From Salvator merianae (taxonomy: Eukaryota > Chordata > Lepidosauria > Squamata > Teiidae): a stretch of 64,000 bases of DNA. The stretch is from assembly GCA_003586115.2 (NCBI GenBank), contig QVOM02000103.1, positions 9,841,677-9,905,676 of the forward strand, read 5' to 3'. Below, one piece after another: positions 11,105-23,587 of the stretch (within the stretch, counting starts at the first letter, position 1; the number at the start of each line of letters is the position of its first letter). The notes beneath the pieces were generated by a model, which worked only from the letters and a program-made list of their open reading frames with translations, was not told the origin of the DNA and made no database searches. Position numbers and translations under genes: made by a program.

Positions 11105-13257
11105 GGCCACGGTCACACCACAAACAAAACATCCATTTCAGAGTGCCAAGTGGATTGAGATCACTTGTGACAAGGTCACACTCTTAATGACATAATTCTT
11201 AATTAGATGGTCTTGCTGTGTCCACACCTTTAGTCTCCGCAGCTTCAGTCCAGTCCAGCACAAGGGTACTTTTTTGTCTTCACCCCAGCCATTCTTCTCT
11301 TCCTCTGCTGTCTGTGATTGGGTACAGTTCTGCCAATCACATTTTGGACTTCTCAGGACAGGGTACACCCACCTCTCTTTGTCAACCCCCTCCCCACTTC
11401 TTATATTTCTTTCAAGCAAACAGCCTTGTTTAGTTTCTTACAAAGGCATAAGAGTGCAATTCCAGAGATTTGTCTCTTCTGCCTTGGGGCGGGGGGTAGC
11501 TCCCCTGCCTGCCGCACCACCAACTTTGTGTGGTGAAGCAGTAGGTAAAGGTTGCTGGGGGACAACGAGAGATAGGGGAGGAAGAATTCTGGGCAGCCCT
11601 GGATGCAGAAAGGGGGAGAAAAGAGGACTAGACCAAATCCCCCTTCTTTGAAGGGAACAGTGTGTGTGTGTGTGTTGCAGGCTTGCCGGGGGAGGCAGAG
11701 CCTTATGAATCCTGTGTAAAGTGCAAGGGTGAGAAATCTGTGGCAGACTTCCCTTCCTCCCCCAGAGCTTCTCCCCATTCAACACACCCTCCCAATCGCC
11801 TCCTCCGACTTCCTTCCCTACCTTTGGGTTGGGGGGTCTGGCTCACCCCTCAGAACTTCCCCCCTGCTCCCCTGCAACAGGTCTTTGGTCAGCAACTGCC
11901 TGCAAAGGATACACAACCTGCATTCATTGCCAAAGGAAAGAGGAAGCACAGGCAGGGGCAGGGGCAGGGGCAGGGGCAGGGGCAGAGGTTCTGCTTCCAC
12001 TGCTCTTCCACTGCTCACCAGCGCTGGGAGAAATCACAGGCTCTGCTCCCCACCCACCCCGGCAACCCTGCAACACATGCACAAACACAATCCTTCAAGG
12101 AATGGTGATCCTGTCTAACCCTTCTCCTTTCTCCTCCTCCTTTTTGCATCCAGCAAGCCTGTGACCTCACCCTGTGCTGGCGAGCAGTGGAAGAACAGTG
12201 ATAGAACCCCTGCCTCTGCCTCCTCTTTCCTTCAGCAATATGAATGTGGAATTGTCAATCCTGCGCAGGCAGTTGCTGAGCAAGGACCTGTCACAGGGGA
12301 ATGGGGGGGGGAGCGCCAAGAGATAGGCCAGACCCCCCCACCCAGACAAGAAGGAAGTCAGAAGAGGCTGTGAGGAGGTGCTGCTGCATGAGGAAGGAGT
12401 GCTGTGGCAGGGAGGGAAATCTGCCACAGATTTCTCCCCCTTGCACTTTATACACTGCCAGACTCATAAGGCTCTGTTCACTCCCAAGCCTGCAACACAC
12501 ACACCTGTGCCCTTTGGGGAACGGAGATCCTGTCCAGCTCTTCTCATTTCTGATGTTTGGAAGCAAAAAGCACACCAAGGGAGACGGGGCAGAACTACAT
12601 AAGAGCGCATTTCTGAAACTTTAAAAAATAAAAGAACTTTTCAATAAAAGTGTGTTGCCACCACTTGCCAGCTCTGGGTTGGACCACAGGCTCTGCTCCC
12701 CCTGCAAGCCTGCAACACACACCCCATCCCCTTTGAGGAAGCGGGATCCTGTCGAGCCCTTTTCCTTTTTTCTACTCCTTTCTGCTGCACCAGTCTTCTC
12801 TCTCTCCCCTCTCTCATCCCTCCGAGCAATTTTCCACCAACTGCTTCTCCACACAAAGGCAGTCAGAAGACCCAGTGTACAGGCAGGGGCAAAGAGAGGA
12901 CAAACACAACAGAACAGATAGGTGCAAGTGGAAGAGAAGGGGCCAGAGAATAATTGATTTAGGCCAGTTAGGAATGGCACCCCTCCTCAAGAATTCCCAC
13001 AAGGTGAGATTCAGCAGGAGGGAATGCAGCAACCTTGCTGTGCCCACCCACAAATAATCCCCTGTGTGGTCACACCTTTTGAAAGGAAAACAGACCAAAC
13101 AGTTAGAACGGTCTCAATGCTGTTATTACCCAAATAAAGGAAAGTCCAAATTGAAGGGGGATAGTCCAGAAAAGAAACAGAAATGAAATTGGGGGTGTGA
13201 ACCCTGGAGACAGGAAATGGACTTGAGAAGGATTAAAACAGAAGTGTGACCAGCACC
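11105..13257. mobile_element. 2.15-kb foldback DNA transposon, copy 1
   Basis: Begins GGCCACGGTCACAC and ends with the decayed inverse GTGTGACCAGCACC; CTG flanks both sides (11,102-11,104 and 13,258-13,260), a possible 3-bp TSD. Internally, about 11,712-11,950 pairs in inverted orientation with about 12,205-12,455. A block containing CAGGCTCTGCTCCCC / CTGCAACACA / GGATCCTGTC-type words appears three times in direct orientation (about 12,035-12,131, 12,459-12,550, 12,681-12,776) and once inverted (about 11,640-11,725). It also holds a (TG)n run and a (GGGGCA)n run. Reading frames up to 148 codons occur, but they are low-complexity Pro/Ser/Gln-rich and resemble no transposase. GC-rich relative to its flanks. 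Confidence 0.7.
11950..11986 (+). repeat. Hexanucleotide repeat (GGGGCA)n
   Basis: About six units of GGGGCA inside the foldback element. Each unit has a run of four G, so the G-rich strand can form G-quadruplexes. Confidence 0.95.
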
Positions 13258-15435
13258 CTGGAGATCCAAAAAAAACCAGCCTAGGCTTCAGTTTTATGTT
13301 CCAGTATTATGTTTTGCTTTGGGTGTTTAGAAAATAAAGCTTGTCTACAAAAATGGCCTTCCATAGTGACAAACGGGAAAATATCACTGATAGCTTCTGA
13401 CTTAACTCCTTTGTCACAGTGAAGGAGGACACAGAAAGGTGATTTAGTCTGTATTATGCAAGGAGTTTGACAGTGGACTCTTTCCACCTGATGATTTAGA
13501 TGGATGGAGCACGTTCTGCACCTTTTCCAAATATTTAGTGAAACTACTGCTAATGTGAGGTAAGAAGTAGTGATAGCAGGCTGTGATTTTTAGACTGTAA
13601 GCAGCAGGATCTTTTTAACTACTGGATCTTTGACAAGATCCACGTGGCACCTTTATGGCACTGTGAATGCACCATAAGGGGGACAAAGTATGCACAAACC
13701 TGCTTGCCCATGGAGCATTTGGTCCATTAGATGACTGCAGCAATTGCATGAAACCACACTGATCCCACCACTATGCAGCCACAAGTGCTCCTTAGGGTAG
13801 TTGAGTAACAGGGCAAGAGGAAGAACTCTAAGAGCTCTTCCTCTCAACCACTGACAGCAGTCCTGCTGCTGCCATGCCGTCTTACTTGCTTCCTTGGTGA
13901 CCTGTTTGAAGTCACCAAAGACAGGAAATACCCCATGGGACTATTTCCTGTGTTCAGTGATACTTGACTGCCCCCCAGCTGTCAAGATTGCAGCTGGAGA
14001 ACAAATTTCCCCAGCTGAGATAATGATGGCTGGGGGTACCATGTGGTATGCAATTAGGAAGCCACCACTTAATTTGCTGGGAGGAAGAGAACTCTTCCCA
14101 CTCCCTTGCAAATAGGAGTCAGACTATTAGGAATGTGTGATTACTTTATTACAAAAGTATCACACTTGCATTGGCTATGATTTTGATGTCCCAAATTTCT
14201 CGTGATCATGATTTCTAACAGACTTACATTTTCCCTTCTGAATGTGTTCAAATCTGTGGAAGAAGACCATTTTATGCCCTACCTAGCTAAGGGAAGATTA
14301 GTTGCAAATTGGGAGTAGTGGGAACAACTGGGATCAACTGGGACCATGTGATGGAGATCACAGGGGGAGTAAGAGTGAAGCAAAAGCTTCTAACCAGATA
14401 TTTACCTATCCACACCCCTAGCTATCACAGAATTTCACCACAAATCATCACTGATTTTAAAAAAGAGTATTTTCTATGGTGGGATTCTCCTTCTTTTAGG
14501 CCTTCTCTGCCTAACAGGTTTTCAGTTTGTTGAAATAACTGTCTGTCAAGAATGGAGGTGAACTCAAGATTAATGATGCATAAAAAATTATCTGAAAGAA
14601 TAGGACAGACCAGCAAAGTGCCTGGGAAGCAAAGTGGAAATCTAGGAACAAAACACCTCCATGGGCAGTGATAATTTTATCACTACAAGTACAAACATAA
14701 GTTATTTGTGGCAAAAGGCTGAAGAACTGACTTAGAAGAAGCATGGAGTCCAAAACAACTTATTTAGCTTCTCTCAGGCAGGAGATTCACAAACATTAAA
14801 ATCAGATTCTAGAAGGCTAAAGGAACCACTAGCTGATCTTTTCATCACCATTTTATCTATCACAAGTGGGGATGGACCATCGTTTACAAGTAGAGCACAG
14901 CGTTTTTGAGCAAAACTCCAGGGCACAATTTGCATCACTGTCAAGTATACTGAAACGCTAGACAGCAAACTCATGCTGGAACTAAGTAGACAACCCCAGG
15001 TCTGGACTATTCCGCTTGATTGTTACTTACAGATAACCACATCTGGGGCAAGAAGTTGGAATGAGACAGTCACTGCTGTTTCCCTTACCTGAAATGAAGA
15101 CCAGGGATGTATGAGATATGGCATAGGCTGGAATCTAGTTCTCTCCACTACCCCAGAAGGACAAGTCCTACAGCTCATCTCTGCTCTGTGCAGTAGCATT
15201 TCACCCCAGTAATAAGGTTTAATTGTGATAAATACCTATTGCAGATTAATATAAAACAGTGAAAGTCAGCAACGCTCCACAAAAGAATTCCAATTTGTTT
15301 CCCAAATTTGTCACATGTGTCACTGGCAAATGCAGTATCTGTGAGGACATTTTTCTATTCATTTCAGTAAAAGCCTTCTATGAAATGAGATATCATTTCT
15401 TCTTAAATTCAAGGTTTTCCAGGTTTAAACACTCA
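13258..15435. other. Spacer between foldback elements; hairpin-rich part at 13.6-14.1 kb
   Basis: Several short inverted repeats occur at about 13,820-14,000, for example GGAAGA..TCTTCC and ACAGGAAAT..ATTTCCTGT. They suggest a decayed DNA transposon, but I cannot define its ends. The rest has no recognisable feature. Confidence 0.4.
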
Positions 15436-17511
15436 GGCCACGGTCACATTTCAAGAAAGTAGTGTTACACGCAGTTCAAATTCAAACCGTCCCAGCCCTG
15501 CTCACACCCAGCACCTGAAAATCTTCACTGCTCACACCTTCCTTTTCCCGTTCTTAGTTGCCTGAAACGGTACCTTTTGCGCCGTCACCCCTTTCCACCG
15601 TTGTGCCCCTCACTTTGCTCTAATAGGATAATTGCTTGTCAATCAACTTTTTGAATGCAGGGGGTGGGGCCAGAGAGCTACCTATCCCCTGCCGTCCACC
15701 TCCCCACCGACCCTTCCTTGCCAAGCAGGTCCTGGTCAGCCGGACTCTGCCTGGCTGGTGAGAAAGTGTGGCGGCTTTTTTAAAATTATTATTAAATGGG
15801 CACTTTTGCACAACTGTGTAAATGCAGAATCTCATCCACGGAGCGGACGGCGAGGTTTTCTCCGCCAAAATCGAGGAAAATCCAGGTAGCCATTTCAGGT
15901 ATGCTGCCCATACCTGGCCAAAGGGCACTTGAAATGGACCCCGACCTGGAAGGACACTCCCCCAGGCCCCTGTCGTCCGCCTCCCCACTGTCCCCTTCCT
16001 TTCTTCCTCCTTTCTAGCCGTGCAGACACAGGCGCCCTCAAACTGAGGCTGCCTAGAATTCTGTAGACATTTCAGACACGCTAAAGTAGCAGCTGCAGTT
16101 TCCTTCATTTCTAGCCGTGCAAACAAGTGCGCGCACACAGGGACAAGCCTGCAAAGTTTTCTTTTCCTTTTACAGATTTGCGCTACTTCAGAGCTCCACA
16201 GAACAATAGCAGCACCTCCCCTCTTGCTTCTAAGCATGCAGACACCAAGAATAGAGATTAAATAATTAAAACTAAGCACCTTCTCTGTGCTTGGAATCTG
16301 CATATGTTGAAAAGAGGGGAGATGCTGCTATTGTTCTGCGGAGCTCTGAACTTGTGCAATTCGGTAAAAGGAAAACTTGAAGGCTGCATGTAAGCTGGCA
16401 GCTGAGGGTGAAGCGGGGGGGGAGTTGAGAGGATCATTAATGAGTGAGAGAGCTGAGGGATAATTTTTTGGGGGGGTGAGAGAAATTTTATTCTTATTAT
16501 TTTTAAAGTGTGGAAAAGCAAAAAAAAACAAAACCCAAACAACCAGCCACCCTCCCAAAGCAGTTTATCTTCACACCTTGCTTTGATCCCTTGTTTAGGA
16601 TCTAACAAGGAAATTAGAAGCCTTTTTTCTTTTAATTTAAAGAAGTGTTTAATAAAAAATAAATAAAAAGAAGCCGCAGCACTCCTTCACCAGCCAGGCA
16701 GGGTCCGGCTGACCAGGACCTGCTTGGCAACGAAGGGGACGGCAGGGAGGCAGACAGCAGGGGCCTGGGGGGGGGGCATAGGAAAGTCCTTTCAGGTCGG
16801 GGTCCATTTCAAGTGCCCTTTGGCCAGGTATGGGCTGCATACCTGAAATGGCTACCTGGGGTTTCCTCGATCTTGGCGGAGAAAACCTCGCTGTCCACTC
16901 CGTGGATGAGATTCTGCATTTACACAGTTGTACAAAAGTGCCCATTTAATAATAATTTTAAAAAAGCCACCACACTTTCTCACCAGCCTGGCAGGGTCCA
17001 GCTTATCAGGACCTGCTTGGCAAGGAAGGGGACGGCAGGGAGCTGGGGGGATAGATAAGTTGTGGCAGAGGCGATGCATGGAAGCCTGAGTGGAGACAGC
17101 ACAGGGGAGTGAGTCCTGCTTCAGTGGTACTCTTTGCTCTTCCTGCATTCTGGAAGTTGTTTATTGAGGAGGGCTGGTGATACTGCGGAGGAAGGAAGAA
17201 GGGGGGAATGGAAACAACGTGAGGTAATGCCCAGACGTCTCACATTGGCTAAGAGAACAAAAGGGAAGTTCTGCAGCAACCACCCACCACGGCATGGTTC
17301 AGCCTCTTTAATCCTCTTCCATGTCCACACCTTCGAAATAAAAACACAGTATAGCACTACAGCGGTTTTAGAGCTGTGTTAATCTGAATGTCAGGAAATC
17401 CACGTGGAGGGTAGAAAGTACCGATGAGAAACGGATTTCAATACACAGATGTGGTCAACAGGATTCTAAAACGGCCAGAACAAGCTTTAAAGTGAAAGTG
17501 TGACCACGGCC
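15436..17511. mobile_element. 2.08-kb foldback DNA transposon, copy 2
   Basis: Starts GGCCACGGTCACA and ends TGTGACCACGGCC, flanked on both sides by TCA (15,433-15,435 and 17,512-17,514), a 3-bp TSD. Long inverted arms fold on each other: about 15,700-16,000 pairs with about 16,740-17,050, and about 16,185-16,225 with about 16,310-16,350. The right arm has an extra direct copy (about 16,678-16,760) of its 16,968-17,050 segment, offset by about 290 bp. Both arms read open over about 50-100 codons with the same peptide in mirror positions, which follows from the palindrome. No transposase domain is seen. It shares termini, but little obvious interior, with the element at 11,105. Confidence 0.8.
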
Positions 17512-19690
17512 TCAGATTTGTACTTGACAGTGAACTTTATCTGTTATTATTTAAAATATGGAAAACTTGGTAAATGCTTTGAAACTGCCATCTACTGCAG
17601 CACTGGTAGATTACGAATAGGTGGTAGATGCTGGGACTTTTTTCTGTTTCATGGGTCAGATGAAATGACACAGAATTTCACCATGCCAAAGTAAAATGTT
17701 CTGACAATGAATAAAAGTACTTCAATATTTCAGAGACCTCACCTTTTCTAAGTAGCCACATAATCTCTACACTGAATGGTTTGATTGTTAAGATTTGTTT
17801 CTGTTGATTCACTTTCCAGAGCACAAGACATTTCTGTTGTACCTATCCAGTGAACCCCAAAACTTAAAAAGCAGCAAATACAGTTTTATATTCAGTAAGT
17901 ACTAAACTCATGTAATATCGTAATGATCCCTCATCTGGTTTCTTCTCAATTTATACATGCTCATAGCTTGATTAGCAACATGATTTGATACACACACACA
18001 CGGATATGTATTATTTATTAATTTACTATTTTTTTTTAGTCACCCAATAACCAAAAGTTCTCAGATACACATAAAAGTGCTTCTAAACAAACAAAACATA
18101 AAGACAACATATTCATATAATTAAAAATAGAATAAAACCAGATTTACAACCAGTTTATGTGTATTTGCTGGACTGCATTGGGAGTTGGAACATGCATGTA
18201 TTCATGTTAGCCTTATTTACAGTTTATGTGCTTATTTGTAGGGAAGACAAAATTGAACAGAACACCTCAGTAACACGTGATGCATTCAGTGTGGAACTGC
18301 AGAAACTTCCTGTTCTAGGACAGTGAAACTAAAGGACCTCACCAGCTAGATACTGTGGCCTGTTAGGAAATTGATAATACCTCCACCACAAAGAGGCAGC
18401 AAAATTAGAAGCCTTACATGCCCCAACCTGGCTGCTGTACGGAATTTATACTGATTAGGCTGCAAATAGTATAGGCATGCCGTATCAGTTTAAAAGCTAG
18501 TTGTGGACACACCACCAAATAATTCTTATGGAGTGGCATAACTGCATATCTTGAGTTATGTATATATTAGTGTGTGGGGGGATCATCCAAATGATTCTTC
18601 AATCAATTTGGTCAATGAGCATATGGATGATCATTTTGTTTACAGGGATGGGATTTCAAACATTTCCTATCATGCATGCCATTCACTCACTGTCCTAATT
18701 CGGTTTTGCTTTAATGTTGACTGATTAAACAAAAATTGACCCTAATTCAAAACCTGTTTTCATTTTAGTTTTCATCTTTCTGTCATGTTGCAAATAACAT
18801 GAAATTAAGTTATTTACCAGGATAAACAAAAAAGGAGACTGTTTTCCTCCTTAGTTTATCCCTGAAGGATTACAAAGGAGCATCTTTTTGGTCTCCTATC
18901 TTCTCTGCAAGAACCTTTCATTATCTGATCATAAAACCCCTACAGTATCTTTTATCCCCAGTGCTCCAAGCTCCATTCTCTCTTCCATTTCACTCTTTTC
19001 CCATGCATTAGGTTATATTCCACTTTGAAGGAGAGATACTGCATCTAAACCGAACAGTCACATGTTGTTTTCTGCTGCAGGTTTTTGATTTATAATGTTG
19101 AGATGTTCCAGAGGGAGTGGCAGCTTGATTACTGGCACAGCCAGCTCCCAAAGAGGCATCCTCCATGCAGCGGTGGGGGGGGGGGGATCCACTGCTAATG
19201 CAGTTATCACAGGCTTCATCTCACAGATTGTTGCAGCTGCTCTACTCCGATTAATGCTAACTGCTGGGTCCTTCACTGCCAGTGATCCTGTGGCATCTGC
19301 ATCCCCTGGCCATTGCTATTCCACTATCCCTGTCACCTTCTCCCTTGCTCTGGCTTTGAAGAAAAATGGTAAGAAAGGAGGAGGAGCCATGGAGTGCCTT
19401 TGGGCTGATTAGGAGTCGCTGGGTTATACAGAGACCCCATAGGCAGCACACACACCCTTGACATGTTGTAGCTATGGACCTGAGTCTAAAGGTTATGAGT
19501 GAGGGTGTCACTATGCCTGATACTAAACCACGGAAATATATTAATTAATGAATCACCTAAAACATTTGAATACCACCCATCACGGTATTCAGACTTCAGA
19601 AGAGTATATAATAAACTTCCATCATGCTGATGAAATCTTCAAAGCAAAAGCAGAATTCTCAGCTCCTGGAATTTTAACATGTATAGTTCA
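17512..19690. other. Unclassified non-coding DNA with a decayed LINE/SINE tail
   Basis: At about 18,005-18,130 an AT-rich piece (TTATTTATT, CACCCAATAACCAAAAG, then A-rich) looks like an old reversed retroposon 3' tail of the class also seen at 24.1 and 37.4 kb. A 13-base G run lies near 19,180. No gene is seen. Confidence 0.45.
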
Positions 19691-19699
19691 CCATTATAT

Positions 19700-20320
19700 C
19701 AGTATTTGCTGAGTAGATCTTTGGCCTGCAATTCTAGCAGTGATTCCTGCTGGCACCGGATGATCCAGCCACAAGGCCCCCACAATTCTTTCCTTGAAAT
19801 CACTGGCAATTCCCACATGGTGTGGTCTGGTCCATGCCCCGGAGACTGCTCTTTGGTGATTGTGCCAATAACAGATTGGGGCAAGGTACAGTATCCATCT
19901 GCATTACGGCAGCCCTGTCCTATCCAGCCTGCAGAGCAAGAGAACAAAAATGTCCCCACACCATAGTTACAGAATGGTGGGATGTCTGTGGCATACTCAG
20001 AAATGGCCACAGAAGTGGCCTGTTTCTGAAACCTGGGAAAATGTTGCCAAGTTCTGGAGCACCACATGGTCCACTCCACTTACCACTGCCTGTCTGCATG
20101 GCAGCTTCTGGAATGGAACCCAGCCCAGGAATGCTTGGGAGATCACATGTTCTCAGCGCTCATCTGGTGCAGTTCAAAAGGACCGTGCAGATGTTGCTAT
20201 GGATTCCATCTAGATGAAACCATTATAAAGCTGGATGGAGCCAATCTACTTTGCAGCCATGACTTCCAGATCACCTGCATGAGTGGAATGCCACTCACAC
20301 AGGTGAGTTCCTTGGCTTAA
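19700..20320 (+). repeat. Copy 2 of an unnamed interspersed repeat
   Basis: About 19,820-20,170 aligns with 28,318-28,610: shared phrases include GATTGGGGCAAG / AATGGGGCAAG, GCAGCCCTGTCCTATCC / GCTGCCCTGTCCCATCC and CACTGCCTGTCTGCA / CACCACCTGTCTGCA. Reading frames up to 131 codons occur but are not preserved between copies. Ends, class and mobility mechanism are unknown. Confidence 0.65.
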
Positions 20321-20880
20321 TATGTTGGCCAGGGACTGAAAGTTCAGCTGGAAGTTGGCCTGCATACCTGTTATGTGGCTGATATTACAGGTAAAGAGTA
20401 GGTGTGGGGGGCAAGGTGTTGGACAAGGGGGGCATCCACATGTCCCTCCATGCTAACACTTCTAAAAAGGGAAAATTCAGTGTAGCGAATTTCATATTAA
20501 CAAAGCATCACTTCTAAGCTGTCTATTACACCTTGTATGGAAGAAACTTTGTCTTTCATTTCCTCCCTCCCTTCCTATTTATTTAGCAACTTTTTTCTTG
20601 ACAAATGTCAAAAGCAAGCACTAGTAATACAATTTACAGCAAAATAAAGCAAAGCCCTAACTGTGTAAAATCATGAAGTCACTGACTGAAATGCTTTACC
20701 ACCAAACATGACTATAAAAAGCACACAGCAGTAATAACCATATCACAGGGAACCAGGTTTTGTGCTGTAACAAATCTATAAAACAACTGTGTCCATAAGT
20801 AGGACCCTGATATAATTGAAGACCAAACTGTAGTCTTGACAGACCATTTTATTAATGTTCTTCCTCACAGTGCAGACTGA
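20321..20880. other. Unclassified non-coding DNA
   Basis: Nothing recognisable between the repeat and the MITE at 20,881. Confidence 0.45.
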
Positions 20881-21141
20881 GGCTGCATCTACACATAAGA
20901 GCGGAGCGGGTGATGGCATTCCTACTTGCCAGTGTAACGTGGAATCCACTCCAGTCCACCTTTTATGTTCCCCTGTTCATGGAGCATGAAGCCTTTGCAC
21001 ATCATGATGCTCTTTGAAGCCTCTCTGACTAGGATTCACATGCTGCCATTGGCTTCTGGCTGCTATTTCCAAAAGATATTTTACACTCAAGTGCACTAGT
21101 GATGCATGCACCACCTGTGGATGATACCTGTAGATGCAGTC
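20881..21141. mobile_element. 261-bp MITE, GGCTGCATCTAC terminus
   Basis: Starts GGCTGCATCTACA and ends with its near-perfect inverse TGTAGATGCAGTC. The flanking triplets are TGA and TGG, a plausible decayed 3-bp TSD. No coding capacity. It groups by terminus with the MITEs at 51.1 and 55.8 kb. Confidence 0.7.
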
Positions 21142-22785
21142 TGGCTTTGTTGTGATTGCAGATGAATTACTGAACAGGCCAAACTAGGCTCTGATTTCAG
21201 CCCTGGTGGAAGCTATTAATTTTTCCATTAAAAAGACCCTTCTCAGCAGGCCAGCCTAGGTCTCCTGCTTTTCATTATAATGACGTTGACTTTGTTGATA
21301 ACGCTGGCACTGAAGAAACAAGCCATTACAATATTAATTATGAATGTGTGTTGATCTGTGACCCACTTTTTAAAAATTAAATGGTTCACAAAGCTCTTCA
21401 GCAACTTTCAAGAAAGAAATGAGGGCAAAAAGAACTTTGAAAAGTACTGAACTAGAAGATGGTAGTTTGAAGCACTGGCATCATGTAATAAGTGTGGAAT
21501 AGAGATGTGCACAAGCCATGGCATCACCAAGAAGGCTTGGGGAACCTTGTTATGGGGCTCACAATGCTTGGCAATCGAATTCCACATGCACAGAAGCTGC
21601 GTCTCACTTTTCATTGTGCTCGGAAGACTCTGTAGCCAGCCATATTCCATGAACACAATATCAGTGGCCATGAGGAACAGAAAAAAACATGTGTGACCAC
21701 TGCTGTAAGCATCCCCAGAAGCTGGCAGCCCCTACTTTGAGACTCTTATTCAGACTGCACCGGCACTCTGTGCATGCACAGAGATTTTGGCATCATTTAA
21801 GACAATGGGCTTGCTTCCTACAGCCAAGCAATTGGCAGGTGGTCCTTGAGGAAGGAGAAAATGGTGAGACGGATGCTTAAACTATGTCACTTTTATTAAA
21901 ACATAATTAGAACAATCAAAAATTGATTAAAGCAGTTTCAAATGGAACAAGGAAGCAGCACAAACTTCCCCAGCTAAACACAAGTAATGGAATTAACTTC
22001 AATTAGTAAGCAGCCTAACTAGGAGTATAGCAGTCAATACAGGTTATGGGATTTGTTTAAACAGGCAGCAGTCAAAAGTAAAGGCGAAGTGACTAGGCTT
22101 TCTGCCTTGAGGAGGGGGAGAAGATTGAAAGTAGTTGTATCATAAACTCAATTACTTAAAGAATAAAAAATAATAAAACGGTGTAGCAGGTTTGTCTCAC
22201 TCTTATAGTAAGTTAGATCTCTCTACAAAGCCATTCTACTCTTCTGTAAAAACCCCAAGTCCACAAAGGTTCATATTTACCTGTTCTGTTCACACATCAT
22301 TCCAAATCCTTGCCAAGGAAAAGGTTGGGATTTGGAGGGGAAGGGTTAAGTTTTGTTGTTCCAGCCATTGCTCAGCAGCATAAAACAGATTAAAATCCAG
22401 TTATTCTGCTTCACTCCCAACTTTAACTCAAAGCAAAGGAAAAAGACCCTCAAGACCCTTGAATACATTCATAAATATTACCCTAGGAGGACTCAGTCTT
22501 CTGTTGGACATTAACCCTTGAGTATAGTTTTGAAATCTCAGCTAAGCCAAATCTCCAAAGGCACAAAGGGACACGATCTCTTTGTACCTTGTAAAGCTCA
22601 ATACGTGTGCTTGCCATGCAACTGAGCCAAAAGAAAAGTGAAAAAGTCTAATTGTCACACACCAAAAGAGAGGGGAGTTTCATAATTTCAGATTAGGCTT
22701 CCAACCTCACTCTTTTCATACTTTAAAATCTGATACGAATGTGTTCTTGCCAGTACTGTAGTAGCAAATCATTTATCTCACTAGC
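21142..22785. other. Unclassified non-coding DNA
   Basis: An AT-rich non-repetitive segment at about 21,240-21,340 has homeodomain-like TAAT words. The rest contains no recognisable gene or family. Part of 21.5-21.9 kb may be a decayed DNA transposon, but I could not find ends. Confidence 0.4.
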
Positions 22786-23163
22786 AAAGTGACTCCATGC
22801 TTGGTGGAGGCCCACGTGACTGGGAGCAGCTTACAGCTGCTCCCAATCACGGCTAGATGTGGAGCTCTAATTTGTGCTTCACAGCTTGACCGGGAGCAGC
22901 TATCCTGCTCCCGGTAAAGCGCATCTGCACCTGTTTCCTGCAATCGCGGCTGCCTTTGCCTGTGTACTCTGTGGTGCTGCTGGTCTCCATGGCAGCAGCT
23001 GGATGCTTCCTGGCAGTGGTGAATATCTGGAGCAGAATACCAGCATTCACAGGGCACATATTCAAGTTGTCAGCCCCTATGGAATTGACCCCACAGCACT
23101 GTGGGGCCATCAGCTGGAATGGGATAATTATCCCATTCTAATGTAGAAAGTGTGAAAACAGCC
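22786..23163. mobile_element. Decayed MITE, right end preserved
   Basis: The right terminus GAAAGTGTGAAAACAGCC is the inverse of the type seen at 3,119 (CTGTTCACACTTTC), and the adjacent ATTATCCCATTCTA matches the sub-terminal part of that element in inverse. Internal hairpins include GGGAGCAGC..GCTGCTCCC and GGGATAATTATCCC. The left end is not found. Confidence 0.55.
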
Positions 23164-23164
23164 T

Positions 23165-23260
23165 CTTCCCAGCTGGGTTATATTCAGGATTATATTTTAG
23201 AACAGGGACCTGCCATCCACGTGCTGGTGCAGGCTGTAGCAGACCCCATGCTTGCTTCAG
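23165..23260 (-). repeat. Partial copy of the MITE found at 63.85 kb
   Basis: Phrases such as GGGACCTGCCATCCACGTG and GTGCAGGCTGTAGCAGACCC match the reverse complement of about 63,900-63,990. One side only; truncated. Confidence 0.6.
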
Positions 23261-23519
23261 TCTATTTCAGGAAAGCCAAAAGAAATTAATTAAATTTATG
23301 TATTCAGAAATGTTCAATTTATACTTGTATCCCTTCAGCCATTGTGAATAGCAACACAGAGTCTTCCTGGCCAAAACCTGATTTTGATTTTGTAGGGACA
23401 GGCTAGAGATACCATGTATTCAGGAGGGAAGGTTAATGGTCAGCTATAGGTGTTTCAGGTCATGTTTGCTTGTTTATTTCATGTAGCTAGTCAGTTTCTG
23501 AGGCCTAAGATCTCTTGGA

Positions 23520-23587
23520 GGCCTAAGGTCAGATTAAGCCTAAAGTCAGATTAGGTCTAAAGTCAGATTAGGCCTAAGGTCAGATCC
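23520..23587 (+). repeat. 17-bp tandem repeat, four units
   Basis: Four consecutive 17-mers of consensus GGCCTAAAGTCAGATTA, with one to three differences each and no length change. A related half-unit (GAGGCCTAAGATC) precedes it. There are no spacers, so it is not a CRISPR-like array. Confidence 0.9.

Noticed and set aside
11662..12164. Overlapping frames of 111-148 codons (Pro/Ser/Gln-rich)
   Set aside because: They lie in a GC-rich foldback element in all frames and both strands, and consist of repeat-driven low-complexity peptide.
15620..16303. 227-codon minus-strand frame, the longest in the window
   Set aside because: It lies wholly inside the foldback element. Its peptide reappears in the mirrored arm because of the palindrome, and it has no recognisable domain.
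23520..23587. CRISPR-like array
   Set aside because: Units are contiguous without spacers and the DNA is vertebrate.
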